DNA of 24,387 nucleotides from Christensenella sp. UBA1782 (GCA_002315475.1 DCGI01000058.1:32077-56463), one strand, 5' to 3'; positions 8,801 through 16,575 are shown, numbered from the stretch's first letter. A program made the numbers and translations. The notes: generated by a model from the letters alone, not told the origin.

Positions 8801-11800
8801 TTATATATAAGAGATATGGTGATTTCTTCCCCTTCTTTACTGTAAATGTTGTTGACGAATCCCGAATTGGAAACGTCTTTGTTTTTCATATCAATGTACT
8901 TATTCAAAGTACCCACTTTATTGCCGCTGCTATCCAGTTTGTCAAAGTCTAATTGCAATATGCCGCCCGTCAAATCCAATTCCGCCCCGCGAATGTAATT
9001 GGTTACGGGCGTCTTATAAATACCGACCTCCGACAAAGTAGCTTTCCATACCCGTACGAAAACGTCGCAGGTGCCACCCATGTACGAAACGGTGACGCGA
9101 CGATACTCTTCGCTGGAATCGATAATATCGTACGAAAGCATTTCCGCCGTAATGGGAATCATCTCGATTTCTCCGTCGTCATAATAGACCGTCAATTCTT
9201 TTTCTACGACGGCATCTAAATTTATATCGTATTCCGAAAGCATAACGTCGGTCTTTGCGACAAGTTCGGCTAAGACGAACAAAGAATCGGATACGGTATA
9301 GTGCGAACTGTTTGTTCCTTCGGTTGCATTCAAGGCGTTTGCCTTTTCCAGTGCAATCAAACGATTTTCATAGTAGAATACCAAACTATGCCCGTTACTT
9401 ATCACGAATTTACCCAAACGGTTTTTCAAAACGTATTTTCCGCTTTCTTGCGCGATAAAGTACGGGGCGTTTTCTTGAAAACGTTTCAGAGCCTTTTGCG
9501 CGTACTCTTTCTCCGTATAATAATACGCCGTCCCCACCAATCCCGAACGGTCTACCGACTGTCCGTTGCCGTTGGTGATGACATAGCCGTTCGTACCCGT
9601 TTCGAGGGTGTAATTCAAAAGCTTTTCGAGCGGAATCAAAGCGGAGGTTTCGGTATCGTAATAAACGTTGTACGAGCCGACCGGCACGACAATCTTATTA
9701 TTGACGTAACCGACTTCATCGCCCTCATCGGTCAAAACCACCACTTGATATCGGTGATTCAAAACGGCAAAACCCGCATCCACACTGCCGCCGAAGCTGC
9801 TTTCGTCGTAGCCTGCCGGTTGCGTAGCTTGTACCAAACCCGCCGAATCAATGTATTTTATCTTTTTTAAGCCTCTTTCGTCGTATTCGTCCACTTGTCC
9901 GATATAAGCGATACCGATGACTTCGGAGGAACCCGCCACTTTGACTTTAATGGGAATATCCACCGAAATATCGCTTGCCTGTCTGCTTTCGGTCGCGGAA
10001 ACGGAGTGGTGCAAAACGACTATCATTTCGTCGTACAGTCCCGTAATGGCTGTCGTCTGGTCTCCTTTTTGATACCCGACGGAATAACCCTTAAAACCGG
10101 CAAAGCTATCGTTAAAAAGGTTTTCCACTTCGGTTTTTGAGCGACAGTTGTATCCTAAATTATCGACGGAATAGTCGTCGCCGGCATATACTTTGTTTTC
10201 GCTGTCTACAATTTTCCCGTCGGCGTTATAGATGAAATACCACTTGAAGAACAAGGTATACCACCATCCGTCCGCTTTCTTTAAGGTGGATACGCCCGTT
10301 AGGTTTTCGATGACTTCAAAAGAACCGCCCGAGTACTTCTTATAGAACGTATATCCCGAAAAGTCCACCGCCTTTCCGCTCGCATAAGAATCTTTACCGG
10401 TAATAACCAACTGTAAGGACTGTTCCTTTCTGTCCACGACGTTGACTTTTAAGGAAGTTTCGTCCACCGCTCCCATATAGGCAAATTTAACGGGAACGCC
10501 GTTTGCGATGACGCTCGTCGTGGAATCGTATACCATCGAAGGATCGGCGTTGATGGTGATGGTAGAATCGTTTTCCGTCTTAACCGTAACGGTGATGCCG
10601 CTAAAATCCCATTCTTCGTATTGAGAATACTCGTATTTGTAGTTTTTGACCAAACCGTTTTCGGGACAGTTGACTTTGATGGATTTTACCAAGAAATCCC
10701 GCTTATCGTCGTCGATGGTATAATAAACGAAAGGTTTCGAAATCTTATATAAATCGTCCTCGGTGTAGTACATCGGTTTGTCACGGCCGATATCGGTGGA
10801 ATAATCGGAATAATAACTGTCGGAATAGGTCAGCGTCGCATCGTACCATCTGCCGATTCTGGTCTTTCCGCTCACATTCAAAGAGGAGTAGTAGGTTTCG
10901 TCGCTGCGATACACGTTCTCGGCGTGCATGGTGCCGTTCGAGAAAGTATAGTACGTTTCGGTCAGTTTTGCACCGTTTTTATACTTTGCCGACAAGTCGA
11001 CTTTGTAATACGCCGCATAATAGGTGTTGTCGGAGTTGTAAACCGAAGTGGTTTGATACCGGTCTTTCCCGATTTCCTGCGTAAAATATTTACCCGTCGG
11101 TAATTTGGTATTATTCGGATTGGAAGAAAGATCTACCGTCAAATACAGGACGGCGTAACAATACTGCTTAAAATTATTATCAAGGTATAACTCGTAATAA
11201 GCGGTATGGCTGTCGATCGTTTCGGAGGCGCTGCCGATGTTTACCGCCACCGTCCCGCCTACGGCAAGCTGTCCGTTGCCGCCGCAAGAATCCATGTCTT
11301 TCCCGGTAATTTCTATTTTGGAGCCGTTTCGGTAATAAACCTCGTACTTTGCCCCGTCGTAAATAATATCGCTGGAAGTCGCCACGTACACTTTGGTGGG
11401 TTCCTGTACGGTAACCATCGTCGTAATGGTTTGCGGTACCACCGTATAGGTGTAGTTTTCGCTGTAAATATCGGTTTTCACCGTTTCGTCGTCTTTGGGT
11501 ATCAACGAAGAATATTTTTCGGGCAGACGGAAATAAATCGTCTTGGTGTAAGCTCCCGTTGCGGGCGAGCAGAACAAAGTACAGTTATCGCCGAGCATAT
11601 CTTTCGTCACCTGCTCGGGTTCGCTTTCGGTGTCGTTATTGAATTCCACGTAATACTGCAAACCGGCAATGGAAACCGAATCGTTAAAGTAAAACCGTCT
11701 TCCCACGATGTTGTTGGTGCTTTCGATAATATGCAAGGCTACGGGATACTTCCTCAAAACTTCGATATAGAAGGAAACGTGCTGTTCCAACACGCCGCCG

Positions 11801-13317
11801 TAAACAATCCAAAGTTCGTACTTGCCGCTGGCGGAAATATCCAACGGGGTATTGACGGACTCGACGCGTGCATTGACGATATTGACGTAAGAGCTGTTCA
11901 ATCCGAAATCGGCTTGCGTTCCGTCGTCGTAGGTCACGCGGACGGATCCCGAACTCAAATCAATTTCGTCCCCTTGAATCATGTTATTGATGGTGGTGGT
12001 ATCGGGATAATTCTTCGGGCGAATATCGTCAATGTCGACGATTTCCATCGAAACGTAAGAAGAATCTTTGACGCGGGTAATAAACGTAGTCGTGGGTGCG
12101 GTGCGAATGGCTACCACGCCGTCCTCTACCGAAGAAACGACACCACCGCCCACCGTATAGACGGTATTGCTTCCGTATTTTCCGATAGCAACGTTATCGG
12201 GAAGCAAGTCGCCGACGGCAACGCTGACGGTCGTAAGGTTGTAGCGAATGACGGTAGATACCGTCATGGTGCCCTTTCCCGTCCCTTTATCGTAGGTCAC
12301 GGCGGTTACTTCGCCGTAGCTCTTACTGCGGATGGCGGACAGAGTGATTTCCTCGCCATTTCTGGTAATATGGTTGCTGGCAAGTTCGTCTTCGGGTTTT
12401 ACGATTTCTCCCACCGTAAAATAAGCGGTACCGTAGTATTCGTAGAAAAAGGTTTCGGGATATTCTTCGGGCAGGTACATCATGACGGCGGTTACGCTCC
12501 CCGCCAAACTGTCATCGATACGCAATACCATGTCTTTTTCTAAGTTTTTGATATCGGCATACCCCTCTTCTTTCGATTCTCCCGTCGACACCGTATACAA
12601 GGGCGATTGTTCGTTGTCGTAGCCGATACGTACCGTCATGCCGTCCGTCTCGTAGCGTTCGGCAAAATCCACGAATACGAAATTGTTGACGGCGGAGTCC
12701 ACGATTTTTATCGATGTCGGCGTCTTCTCGATATAGTTTACGTCAAACGACATTTCGGTACCGAGATACCGAAACGTAACGGTTTGTTTTCCGAGTTTCC
12801 GATTGTCGTACGCATCCAACATATCGGCGGAAACGGGTATATCTTCGTAATGGACTCGGGTGGCGTTCAACCCCTCTTTGTAAGTCAAACGAATAACCGC
12901 TCCTTCCAAATCGATGTTTTCCCCTTCCACGTATTCGGAAACGTACGGCTCGGAATACAATTCGATACTGCCGAGCTCCCATTCTTTAACGGTAACGGTA
13001 AAGGTGCAAGTCGCCCCACCGTATACCACGACGACGTTTTGAACGCCGGGACGGGACATATCGTAAGAACTTTTTTGCAGCATACTTAAAGTCAAGGGCA
13101 CTTCTTCGATATCTCCGTTATCGTACACCGCGACAAGCGTAACGTTCGTCAGATTCAAAGGATCGCCTGCCGTATACTCCACGACGGAAAGACCGTCCAC
13201 CGTAATGCTCTCTACCTTTCTATCGGCATATTCCAAATCGGGAGAACAAGAGGTCAAAAACAAAAAGGTACACGCAACGAGTACGAGAAATAGAATGCAA
13301 AAACGCTTTTTGTTCAT
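5881..13317 (-). CDS. Giant (2,478-aa) surface lipoprotein with bacterial Ig-like (Big_3-type) modules
   Basis: This gene fills 30% of the window. Residues 1-24 form a lipoprotein signal (KKR, hydrophobic core, lipobox LTSC) with lipidated Cys24, so the protein is tethered outside the membrane. Ig-like modules with the Big_3 pattern (xYxxGxxLDLsG, DDGxxxxxPvt, GxxTvtVxYgG, FxVxV) are seen near 33-113, 114-195, 433-523, 876-966, 1360-1427 and 1428-1521. A Tyr-rich stretch with a tandem duplication lies near 746-863. Short EEY-type repeats lie near 1575-1780, and three copies of another module fill the C-terminus from about 1835. No enzymatic domain, LPXTG or C-terminal anchor is visible. It may be a surface adhesin or glycan-interacting scaffold, but that is inference from the Ig-like folds. 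A near-consensus promoter precedes it, while its SD (GGGGG, far upstream) is weak. The reading frame is intact. Confidence 0.93.
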   Translation of the reverse strand: MNKKRFCILFLVLVACTFLFLTSCSPDLEYADRKVESITVDGLSVVEYTAGDPLNLTNVTLVAVYDNGDIEEVPLTLSMLQKSSYDMSRPGVQNVVVVYGGATCTFTVTVKEWELGSIELYSEPYVSEYVEGENIDLEGAVIRLTYKEGLNATRVHYEDIPVSADMLDAYDNRKLGKQTVTFRYLGTEMSFDVNYIEKTPTSIKIVDSAVNNFVFVDFAERYETDGMTVRIGYDNEQSPLYTVSTGESKEEGYADIKNLEKDMVLRIDDSLAGSVTAVMMYLPEEYPETFFYEYYGTAYFTVGEIVKPEDELASNHITRNGEEITLSAIRSKSYGEVTAVTYDKGTGKGTMTVSTVIRYNLTTVSVAVGDLLPDNVAIGKYGSNTVYTVGGGVVSSVEDGVVAIRTAPTTTFITRVKDSSYVSMEIVDIDDIRPKNYPDTTTINNMIQGDEIDLSSGSVRVTYDDGTQADFGLNSSYVNIVNARVESVNTPLDISASGKYELWIVYGGVLEQHVSFYIEVLRKYPVALHIIESTNNIVGRRFYFNDSVSIAGLQYYVEFNNDTESEPEQVTKDMLGDNCTLFCSPATGAYTKTIYFRLPEKYSSLIPKDDETVKTDIYSENYTYTVVPQTITTMVTVQEPTKVYVATSSDIIYDGAKYEVYYRNGSKIEITGKDMDSCGGNGQLAVGGTVAVNIGSASETIDSHTAYYELYLDNNFKQYCYAVLYLTVDLSSNPNNTKLPTGKYFTQEIGKDRYQTTSVYNSDNTYYAAYYKVDLSAKYKNGAKLTETYYTFSNGTMHAENVYRSDETYYSSLNVSGKTRIGRWYDATLTYSDSYYSDYSTDIGRDKPMYYTEDDLYKISKPFVYYTIDDDKRDFLVKSIKVNCPENGLVKNYKYEYSQYEEWDFSGITVTVKTENDSTITINADPSMVYDSTTSVIANGVPVKFAYMGAVDETSLKVNVVDRKEQSLQLVITGKDSYASGKAVDFSGYTFYKKYSGGSFEVIENLTGVSTLKKADGWWYTLFFKWYFIYNADGKIVDSENKVYAGDDYSVDNLGYNCRSKTEVENLFNDSFAGFKGYSVGYQKGDQTTAITGLYDEMIVVLHHSVSATESRQASDISVDIPIKVKVAGSSEVIGIAYIGQVDEYDERGLKKIKYIDSAGLVQATQPAGYDESSFGGSVDAGFAVLNHRYQVVVLTDEGDEVGYVNNKIVVPVGSYNVYYDTETSALIPLEKLLNYTLETGTNGYVITNGNGQSVDRSGLVGTAYYYTEKEYAQKALKRFQENAPYFIAQESGKYVLKNRLGKFVISNGHSLVFYYENRLIALEKANALNATEGTNSSHYTVSDSLFVLAELVAKTDVMLSEYDINLDAVVEKELTVYYDDGEIEMIPITAEMLSYDIIDSSEEYRRVTVSYMGGTCDVFVRVWKATLSEVGIYKTPVTNYIRGAELDLTGGILQLDFDKLDSSGNKVGTLNKYIDMKNKDVSNSGFVNNIYSKEGEEITISLIYKDYEELSTSFVIKVYDYQDVSFTFSDTISFYGTVKEASFTAVQVISEFPLPDSSEMELFYVNQKDFITYKEYQDVSENRKKNYYPITVYDDEKNLALLYYVEKSLVVSAHYFDPPEGSFYAVYSAYVVRDSKGNIWERYTKPEYEALPEDLPGFKFNDVEMELLTQAQRNVLVESNEAYYIDYADYVIKEEGEIVMRYTADEFAALSREDKRRCEEVVDKHLSQEQYDALADEDKVRCEMKKYYILKKSACEKVTGDGDILYMFTEEEYNDLPSDEAALCKKVTNQYYLLVTVNGETTGTKYYETANYCLQSYGIIPANVTLTVVAPSEKDYLLRVTTESVLDDAPYNDDLYQVIFFAQNGSNLKPFVDTLKQTYTWVNNISVVSPNTQYFEFMVEVFQEAVFTQEELNEVYYELLHWISEQDDVGKSGLRFGTTDTVLFVATEVKESDMKSAISTRIVKGINTFALDSDHSVLRSDAELNIVYSIEYGSMKTREGKLQLLSGKLALSYDENTGKYTTVQGTLEHSSYTLTISAVECKVSAKQKKALELHVLDKNDEDYLFRVYLGNGNEIYSDWVLAGKFDKKVNEMKERYDFIETITVVSPNKNYLEFRYVFNSNWLETRKDELASITYELLSDMTIYGAEKVYFGKGLELITEDSVKTTDAETAQNLYFFEDGTTSFEKEIYFAGKQNTLSDFYRTLYANFAVATDAQDRFTVQDFVQSYYLQMKLSGTWNDTAAQRAVLFETIYNVFSSINSYATKLTLWDDKPFGEVSTKADFLAFAQSSLVIGKTDVIRLSFTFEGDMFRFVNTALSGLCDAAPADAVNTTLPSAERMVILTNGTIQKLTFRYQENGAKTAEQMDLAFAACMRTIADWFGVNKIYYGETVRIFTEEYDETLFQAEVTDCLQKGVNVLTENSKNLYNIAYSADDAEFIVYNGDAMLPEGELTASHDTEWHFEKGTTAFDDLYTVTVVK

Positions 13318-13351
13318 AAGAAAAGAATACCCCCATAGTATTACTTTTTAT

Positions 13352-13380
13352 ATTATAATACACGCACGCGAAAAAAGCAA
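13352..13380 (-). promoter_or_regulatory. Sigma-A-type promoter for the giant lipoprotein gene
   Basis: On the minus strand, TTGCTT (13375-13380) and a perfect TATAAT (13352-13357) are spaced by 17 nt, giving a start near 13345 and a leader of about 28 nt. A TTGACT lies a little further upstream, but its 24-nt spacing is too long to pair with the same -10 box. The remainder of the 215-nt gap (13318-13532) holds only the ung terminator and AT-rich sequence with no gene. Confidence 0.7.
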
Positions 13381-13478
13381 TAGTCAAGAGGCAAAAAAAC
13401 CGCCGAAATCCCTTTTTTATTCGGTTTGACGAAAAAACAGTCCTTCTTTATCTTTCCGAGCGGTTTTCAGGAACGAAA

Positions 13479-13510
13479 ACCCTCCCCGACTTTCTTCGTT
13501 CGGGGAGGGT
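13479..13510 (-). terminator. Rho-independent terminator of the phosphodiesterase-ung operon
   Basis: An 11-bp GC-rich stem (accctccccga with tcggggagggt) closes a 10-nt loop. On the minus strand the tail continues as TTTCGTT, after a final stem T, which acts as a short U tract. It begins 22 nt after the ung stop codon. On the plus strand the hairpin is followed by A residues, so it should terminate only minus-strand transcription. Confidence 0.85.
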
Positions 13511-13532
13511 AAAAAAAAGACGCAAAAAAGCA

Positions 13533-14204
13533 TCAATCGTTCAAATTCCAATCGACGGGCGTCAAGCCGTTTTTCAGCAAAAACGCATTGGTTTTGGAAA
13601 AATGTCTGCACCCGAAAAATCCGTAAGAAGCCGACATCGGCGAGGGATGCGGACACTCCAGTTTCAGATGAATCGGGTTATCGATCAAGACGGCTTTTTT
13701 CTTGGCGGGAGAGCCCCAAAGCAAAAATACGACGGGTTCTTTTTTCTCGTTCAGTTTCCGTAACACGTCGTCGGTGAAGATTTCCCAACCCTTATCTTTA
13801 TGCGACAAAGGTTCTCCTTCCCGCACCGTCAAGACGGTGTTCAATAACAGCACACCTTGCTCCGCCCACTTTTTTAGGTATCCGGTATGGGCAATGGGGA
13901 TACCTAAATCGTCTTTTAACTCTTTATAAATATTTTGCAAAGATCGAGGAATTTCCACCTCCGGTAAAACCGAAAAACACATACCGTGCGCTTGGTGAGG
14001 ACGATAATAGGGATCTTGCCCGAGAATACAAACCTTGACGTCTTGATACGCCGTCGTTTTTAAGGCGTTAAAAATGTCGTGCATGGGCGGGTAAACGGTA
14101 TGCGAAAGATACTCGCTTTTTAAGAAAGCACGTAATTTCAAATAATACTCTTTTTCAAATTCACCGGATAAAATCTCATCCCAATCGTTTCCGAAATGTA
14201 CCAT
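13533..14204 (-). CDS. ung: Uracil-DNA glycosylase, family 1
   Basis: Ung removes uracil from DNA as the first step of base excision repair. The 223-aa protein has GQDPY at 62-66 with the water-activating D64, and HPSPMSAS with catalytic H186, both at nearly the same numbers as in E. coli Ung. LLLNTVLTV and the C-terminal RHFSKTN region are also typical. The residue after GQDPY is Tyr rather than the usual His, a mild deviation. I start it at the ATG at 14204, since CAGGA lies just upstream and the family begins with a short W-containing helix; a start at 14303 would add 33 residues that overlap the upstream gene. It is 1 nt from the phosphodiesterase stop, so translation is probably coupled. 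Confidence 0.97.
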   Translation of the reverse strand: MVHFGNDWDEILSGEFEKEYYLKLRAFLKSEYLSHTVYPPMHDIFNALKTTAYQDVKVCILGQDPYYRPHQAHGMCFSVLPEVEIPRSLQNIYKELKDDLGIPIAHTGYLKKWAEQGVLLLNTVLTVREGEPLSHKDKGWEIFTDDVLRKLNEKKEPVVFLLWGSPAKKKAVLIDNPIHLKLECPHPSPMSASYGFFGCRHFSKTNAFLLKNGLTPVDWNLND

Positions 14205-14205
14205 A

Positions 14206-15270
14206 TTATTCCTGTGTTTGCGGCTGATATTTTGACAAAGATTGAAAGATTCCGTACGGTACTCTGCTCTCGTAAAAATCGGGTTGTACCTCGCCGAGCG
14301 CATACAAGACGACGGAGGCTACGTCTTGCGTGACCATGTACCCCATCGTCCCCGATAGCACGTCGTGACTTCCCGCTACGGCAAAAGTAACGTACTTTTC
14401 GTTGTCGGTTTCCCCGCCATGCCCGCCCGTAGGCGTATGTCCATGGTCGGATACGCAAATAAACAAGGTATTATTACCCCAGCCTTTGGCTATGCAGGCA
14501 TCGTAAACTTCTCCCATATAACCGTCGACGGTCTTTAACATATCGACATAAGCGTCGGAACCGTAACCGCCGTTCATGTGTCCGGCATCGTCCACCGCGT
14601 CAAAGTCCATATAAAGAATGGTATCGTCATACTTTTGCAAACGTTCCAACGTGGCATTTTTGACTTTTTCGTCCACTTCGATACGGACGGCATTGGTTCC
14701 TATCATACCTTTACAGTTTACCTTTTTAACCTTAATACCGTTTTCGATAATGCCGTAATTGATATTCCCCCAATTACAAGCCGAAAAGAAAGTTGCCTCT
14801 TTATGACGTTGATGATAAACCTTAAAGAACGTATCGTGCAAAGTATTCGGGAACAAAAACGACGTATAATTGTTTATCTTATGCGTCTGAACGGTTACGC
14901 CGGTAAACATGGACGCCCAATTTTCTCCGCTACTCGTAGGATACTGACTGATACCCGTAAAGGTTTTGGCACCGTTTCCGAAAATTCTGTCAAAGTTCGG
15001 CGTCACGCCTTCCTTAAAATAATCACCCGCTCCGTCCACGCCGAAAATCACGACGTGTTCGTATTTCGTCATGGCGGCGACGTCTTCCGCCGTCGGCAAT
15101 ACCCCTACGGATATGCGATCGGTGCCGTCATATTCGGGCACCTTTGCACGAAAAACCCCGAACAAAATAGGAAAAGTCGCCATCACCGCTATCAATATAC
15201 TTCCGACCGCGATGGTAACGACTTTGTGTTGTTTCAAAAACTTTCCGACAGAACCAAAAAACCGTTTCAT
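14206..15270 (-). CDS. Membrane-anchored type I phosphodiesterase/nucleotide pyrophosphatase-like protein (alkaline phosphatase superfamily)
   Basis: A 354-aa protein with a Lys/Arg-rich N-terminus and one transmembrane helix (about 17-38), so the catalytic domain should lie outside the cell. The rest matches the alkaline-phosphatase superfamily, phosphodiesterase I/NPP branch: metal Asp79 in IFGVDGAG, a likely Ser nucleophile in PTSSGEN (113-114), the DDAGH motif (227-231), and SDHGH plus GGHGG (274-286) with the remaining metal His and Asp residues. These enzymes hydrolyse phosphate mono- or diesters such as nucleotides or glycerophosphodiesters; the substrate here is unknown. GGAGG lies 6 nt before the ATG and a good promoter lies upstream. 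It is the first gene of a two-gene unit with ung. Confidence 0.88.
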   Translation of the reverse strand: MKRFFGSVGKFLKQHKVVTIAVGSILIAVMATFPILFGVFRAKVPEYDGTDRISVGVLPTAEDVAAMTKYEHVVIFGVDGAGDYFKEGVTPNFDRIFGNGAKTFTGISQYPTSSGENWASMFTGVTVQTHKINNYTSFLFPNTLHDTFFKVYHQRHKEATFFSACNWGNINYGIIENGIKVKKVNCKGMIGTNAVRIEVDEKVKNATLERLQKYDDTILYMDFDAVDDAGHMNGGYGSDAYVDMLKTVDGYMGEVYDACIAKGWGNNTLFICVSDHGHTPTGGHGGETDNEKYVTFAVAGSHDVLSGTMGYMVTQDVASVVLYALGEVQPDFYESRVPYGIFQSLSKYQPQTQE

Positions 15271-15293
15271 TATTTCCTCCGATTGATAGTTCT

Positions 15294-15321
15294 ATTGTAA
15301 CAAAAATCAACAGAAAGTCAA
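15294..15321 (-). promoter_or_regulatory. Sigma-A-type promoter for the phosphodiesterase-ung operon
   Basis: On the minus strand, TTGACT (15316-15321) and TACAAT (15294-15299) are 16 nt apart. The predicted start is near 15288, leaving a short leader with GGAGG before the ATG at 15270. Confidence 0.7.
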
Positions 15322-15353
15322 GAGCTATTTTACAAAGACCGGAAGAAATCTAT

Positions 15354-15545
15354 TTACAAACTGAAATTGCTATTCGTATTGCCCGAACAGCCGCAACCGT
15401 TATCATCGGACAGGCACAACAAACACAGACACATGGCGAGCGTGTTTTTGTTGTTTTGAGTGCAAGAATTCCCGCAAGAATTGCAAGAATTGTTATTATT
15501 ACTGTTTAATATCATCAACAGAAGCATCGGTAAAGAGTCGAACAA
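15354..15545 (-). CDS. Small eight-cysteine protein, possibly metal-binding
   Basis: A 63-aa protein read from a TTG start. The start is chosen because GGAGG (15551-15555) lies 5 nt upstream of it; a further TTG at 15587 has no such site and would overlap the divergent regulator's leader. After a hydrophobic N-terminus (LPMLLLMIL) comes an Asn-rich stretch with CNSCGNSC, then CLCLLC and CGC, giving eight Cys in a CxxCxxxC-CxCxxC-CxC spacing. This resembles metallothionein-like or other metal-binding peptides, but no named family is recognised. It is divergent from an ArsR-family gene with an inverted repeat between them, which fits a metal- or redox-responsive target. That it is truly expressed is inferred from the SD, the composition and the position. 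Confidence 0.55.
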   Translation of the reverse strand: MFDSLPMLLLMILNSNNNNSCNSCGNSCTQNNKNTLAMCLCLLCLSDDNGCGCSGNTNSNFSL

Positions 15546-15575
15546 GATTTCCTCCACTATTGTCTTTAATTCTAC

Positions 15576-15609
15576 AATATGCGTCAAAAGTCTGTTTTGT
15601 GCCTATATT
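15576..15609. promoter_or_regulatory. Candidate operator: interrupted inverted repeat between the eight-Cys gene and the ArsR-type gene
   Basis: Two nested pairs of arms share one centre near 15592: CAAAA (15585-15589) with TTTTG (15595-15599), and AATAT (15576-15580) with ATATT (15605-15609). AT-rich dyads of this size are usual binding sites for dimeric ArsR/SmtB repressors. The site lies in the divergent gap, 31 nt or more from both start codons, where it could control both genes. I could not identify clear -35/-10 boxes here. Confidence 0.45.
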
Positions 15610-15644
15610 ACAATGGATTCATCAAAATATTCACAGGTGTTCTT

Positions 15645-16010
15645 ATGTCCTTAGATGAAATTATTCAAAAGTATATGCCCAGCGAACAGTCCGTCCGAAA
15701 TATGGAGGAGTTCTTTGCGGTTTTTTCGCAAGCAACACGTCTGCGTTTGATTGCGTTATTGTCGGTTTCTCCTCTCGCCGTCAACGATATCGCCCGCATT
15801 TTACGTCTCAATCAAACGACCGTTTCTCATCAACTACGCATTTTGAAAGACCGAAAAATCGTATCCACCCTCCGAAACGGCAAAGAAATCATCTATTCTC
15901 TCGCCAACGAAGGGGTAAACGATATTCTGTATCAAGCTTTGAAACTGACCGAAACAAAAGACTGTTGCTATGCGGACAGACTGCGAAAAGACGGCACGAT
16001 AGGATGGTAA
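15645..16010 (+). CDS. ArsR/SmtB-family winged-helix transcriptional regulator
   Basis: The only plus-strand gene. The 121-aa protein has the compact ArsR fold: a helix with FFAVFSQATRLRLIALL (24-39), a helix-turn-helix around 45-66 (VNDIARILRLNQTTVSHQL), and a beta-wing RNGKEIIYSL (78-87). The usual alpha-3 metal motif ELCVCDL is absent (SPLAVNDIA instead). The only cysteines are C107-C108 near the C-terminus, so any metal or thiol sensing would have to use that pair. The ATG at 15645 is preferred because AGGTG lies 5 nt upstream; an upstream ATG at 15579 would add 22 residues without a good SD and run through the candidate operator. It faces the membrane-protein gene tail to tail with a 6-nt gap. 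Confidence 0.9.
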   Translation: MSLDEIIQKYMPSEQSVRNMEEFFAVFSQATRLRLIALLSVSPLAVNDIARILRLNQTTVSHQLRILKDRKIVSTLRNGKEIIYSLANEGVNDILYQALKLTETKDCCYADRLRKDGTIGW

Positions 16011-16016
16011 AAAAAT

Positions 16017-16574
16017 TTATTTCCCTTTTTTGATGGCTTTAACTTTTTGACAAGCGTATCGGTATCCCCAAAGCACCAAACCGTCATAGACCAAAAACGC
16101 AAGAGAAAAGAGAACGTTTCCGACCGCATACAGTGTTTTTTCGTCTAAATTCTTCAAAAATGTAATCTTTTCGGTATCGACGGTTATCGCACCGACGACA
16201 GAATAACATATCCAAAAGACCAAAACGGAATAGGCGAGTTTCAAAAAATAGGAGAGAGCGAGTTTCCAAACGGCATCGCTCCATTTTTCTTTGCAAGCGA
16301 CGGTCAAGACGATATACAAACCGCTAGCCATAGCATACGGAACGATTTGAACGTTGACGACGAAAAAGCCGATAACACCGGCAACGACGGCGGCGATGAC
16401 GGCTTCTCGATAATACTTTTGCGTCAACGGAATCATAATGCCTATCGAAGAAAGAACGGTACAGGAAAGAGAAACGTACCGAACGAAGTATCCGATAAGA
16501 ATAAAAACGACGGAAACGGCGGCTCCGATACCCGCAAACGCAAGGCGACTGCCGATATCTTGTATTTTTTTCAT
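16017..16574 (-). CDS. Polytopic membrane protein of unknown function
   Basis: A 185-aa, strongly hydrophobic protein with about five or six predicted membrane segments (roughly 11-31, 35-53, 59-76, 80-95, 104-130 and 148-172) and a Lys-rich C-terminus (KVKAIKKGK) that should be cytosolic. No family is recognised; size and topology are broadly like small integral membrane subunits such as ECF-type substrate-binding components, but there is no motif to confirm that. The ATG lies 1 nt after the TGA of the J-like protein and has no SD, which points to translational coupling. It is the last gene of the long minus-strand cluster. An open frame extends to 17192, but upstream of 16574 it only shadows the J-like gene. 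Confidence 0.85.
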   Translation of the reverse strand: MKKIQDIGSRLAFAGIGAAVSVVFILIGYFVRYVSLSCTVLSSIGIMIPLTQKYYREAVIAAVVAGVIGFFVVNVQIVPYAMASGLYIVLTVACKEKWSDAVWKLALSYFLKLAYSVLVFWICYSVVGAITVDTEKITFLKNLDEKTLYAVGNVLFSLAFLVYDGLVLWGYRYACQKVKAIKKGK

Positions 16575-16575
16575 G

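Noticed and set aside
7726..8952. 408-codon open frame on the plus strand
   Set aside because: It is antisense to the same lipoprotein gene; its composition (many Phe, Ile, Arg and His) is what the reverse of acidic, Tyr-rich coding sequence gives, with no motif and no good SD.
11206..12543. 445-codon open frame on the plus strand
   Set aside because: It lies wholly antisense to the lipoprotein gene, which has a signal peptide and Ig-like modules. The translated product has no recognisable domain, and long antisense frames are expected from the biased codon use of the real gene.
13381..13386. TTGACT as the -35 box of the lipoprotein promoter
   Set aside because: Its spacing to the TATAAT is 24 nt; TTGCTT at 17 nt is the better partner.
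13381..13440. CCGAA/TTCGG hairpin in the gap upstream of the lipoprotein promoter
   Set aside because: Only 5 bp of stem around a 12-nt AT-rich loop, with no U tract; too weak to call a terminator or operator.
13417..13656. Minus-strand 79-codon frame overlapping the end of ung
   Set aside because: It runs through the ung terminator hairpin and shadows the ung C-terminus in another frame.
14205..14303. Longer start (ATG at 14303) for ung
   Set aside because: The extra 33 residues overlap the phosphodiesterase gene, are unlike Ung N-termini and would shift the catalytic Asp from its usual position 64.
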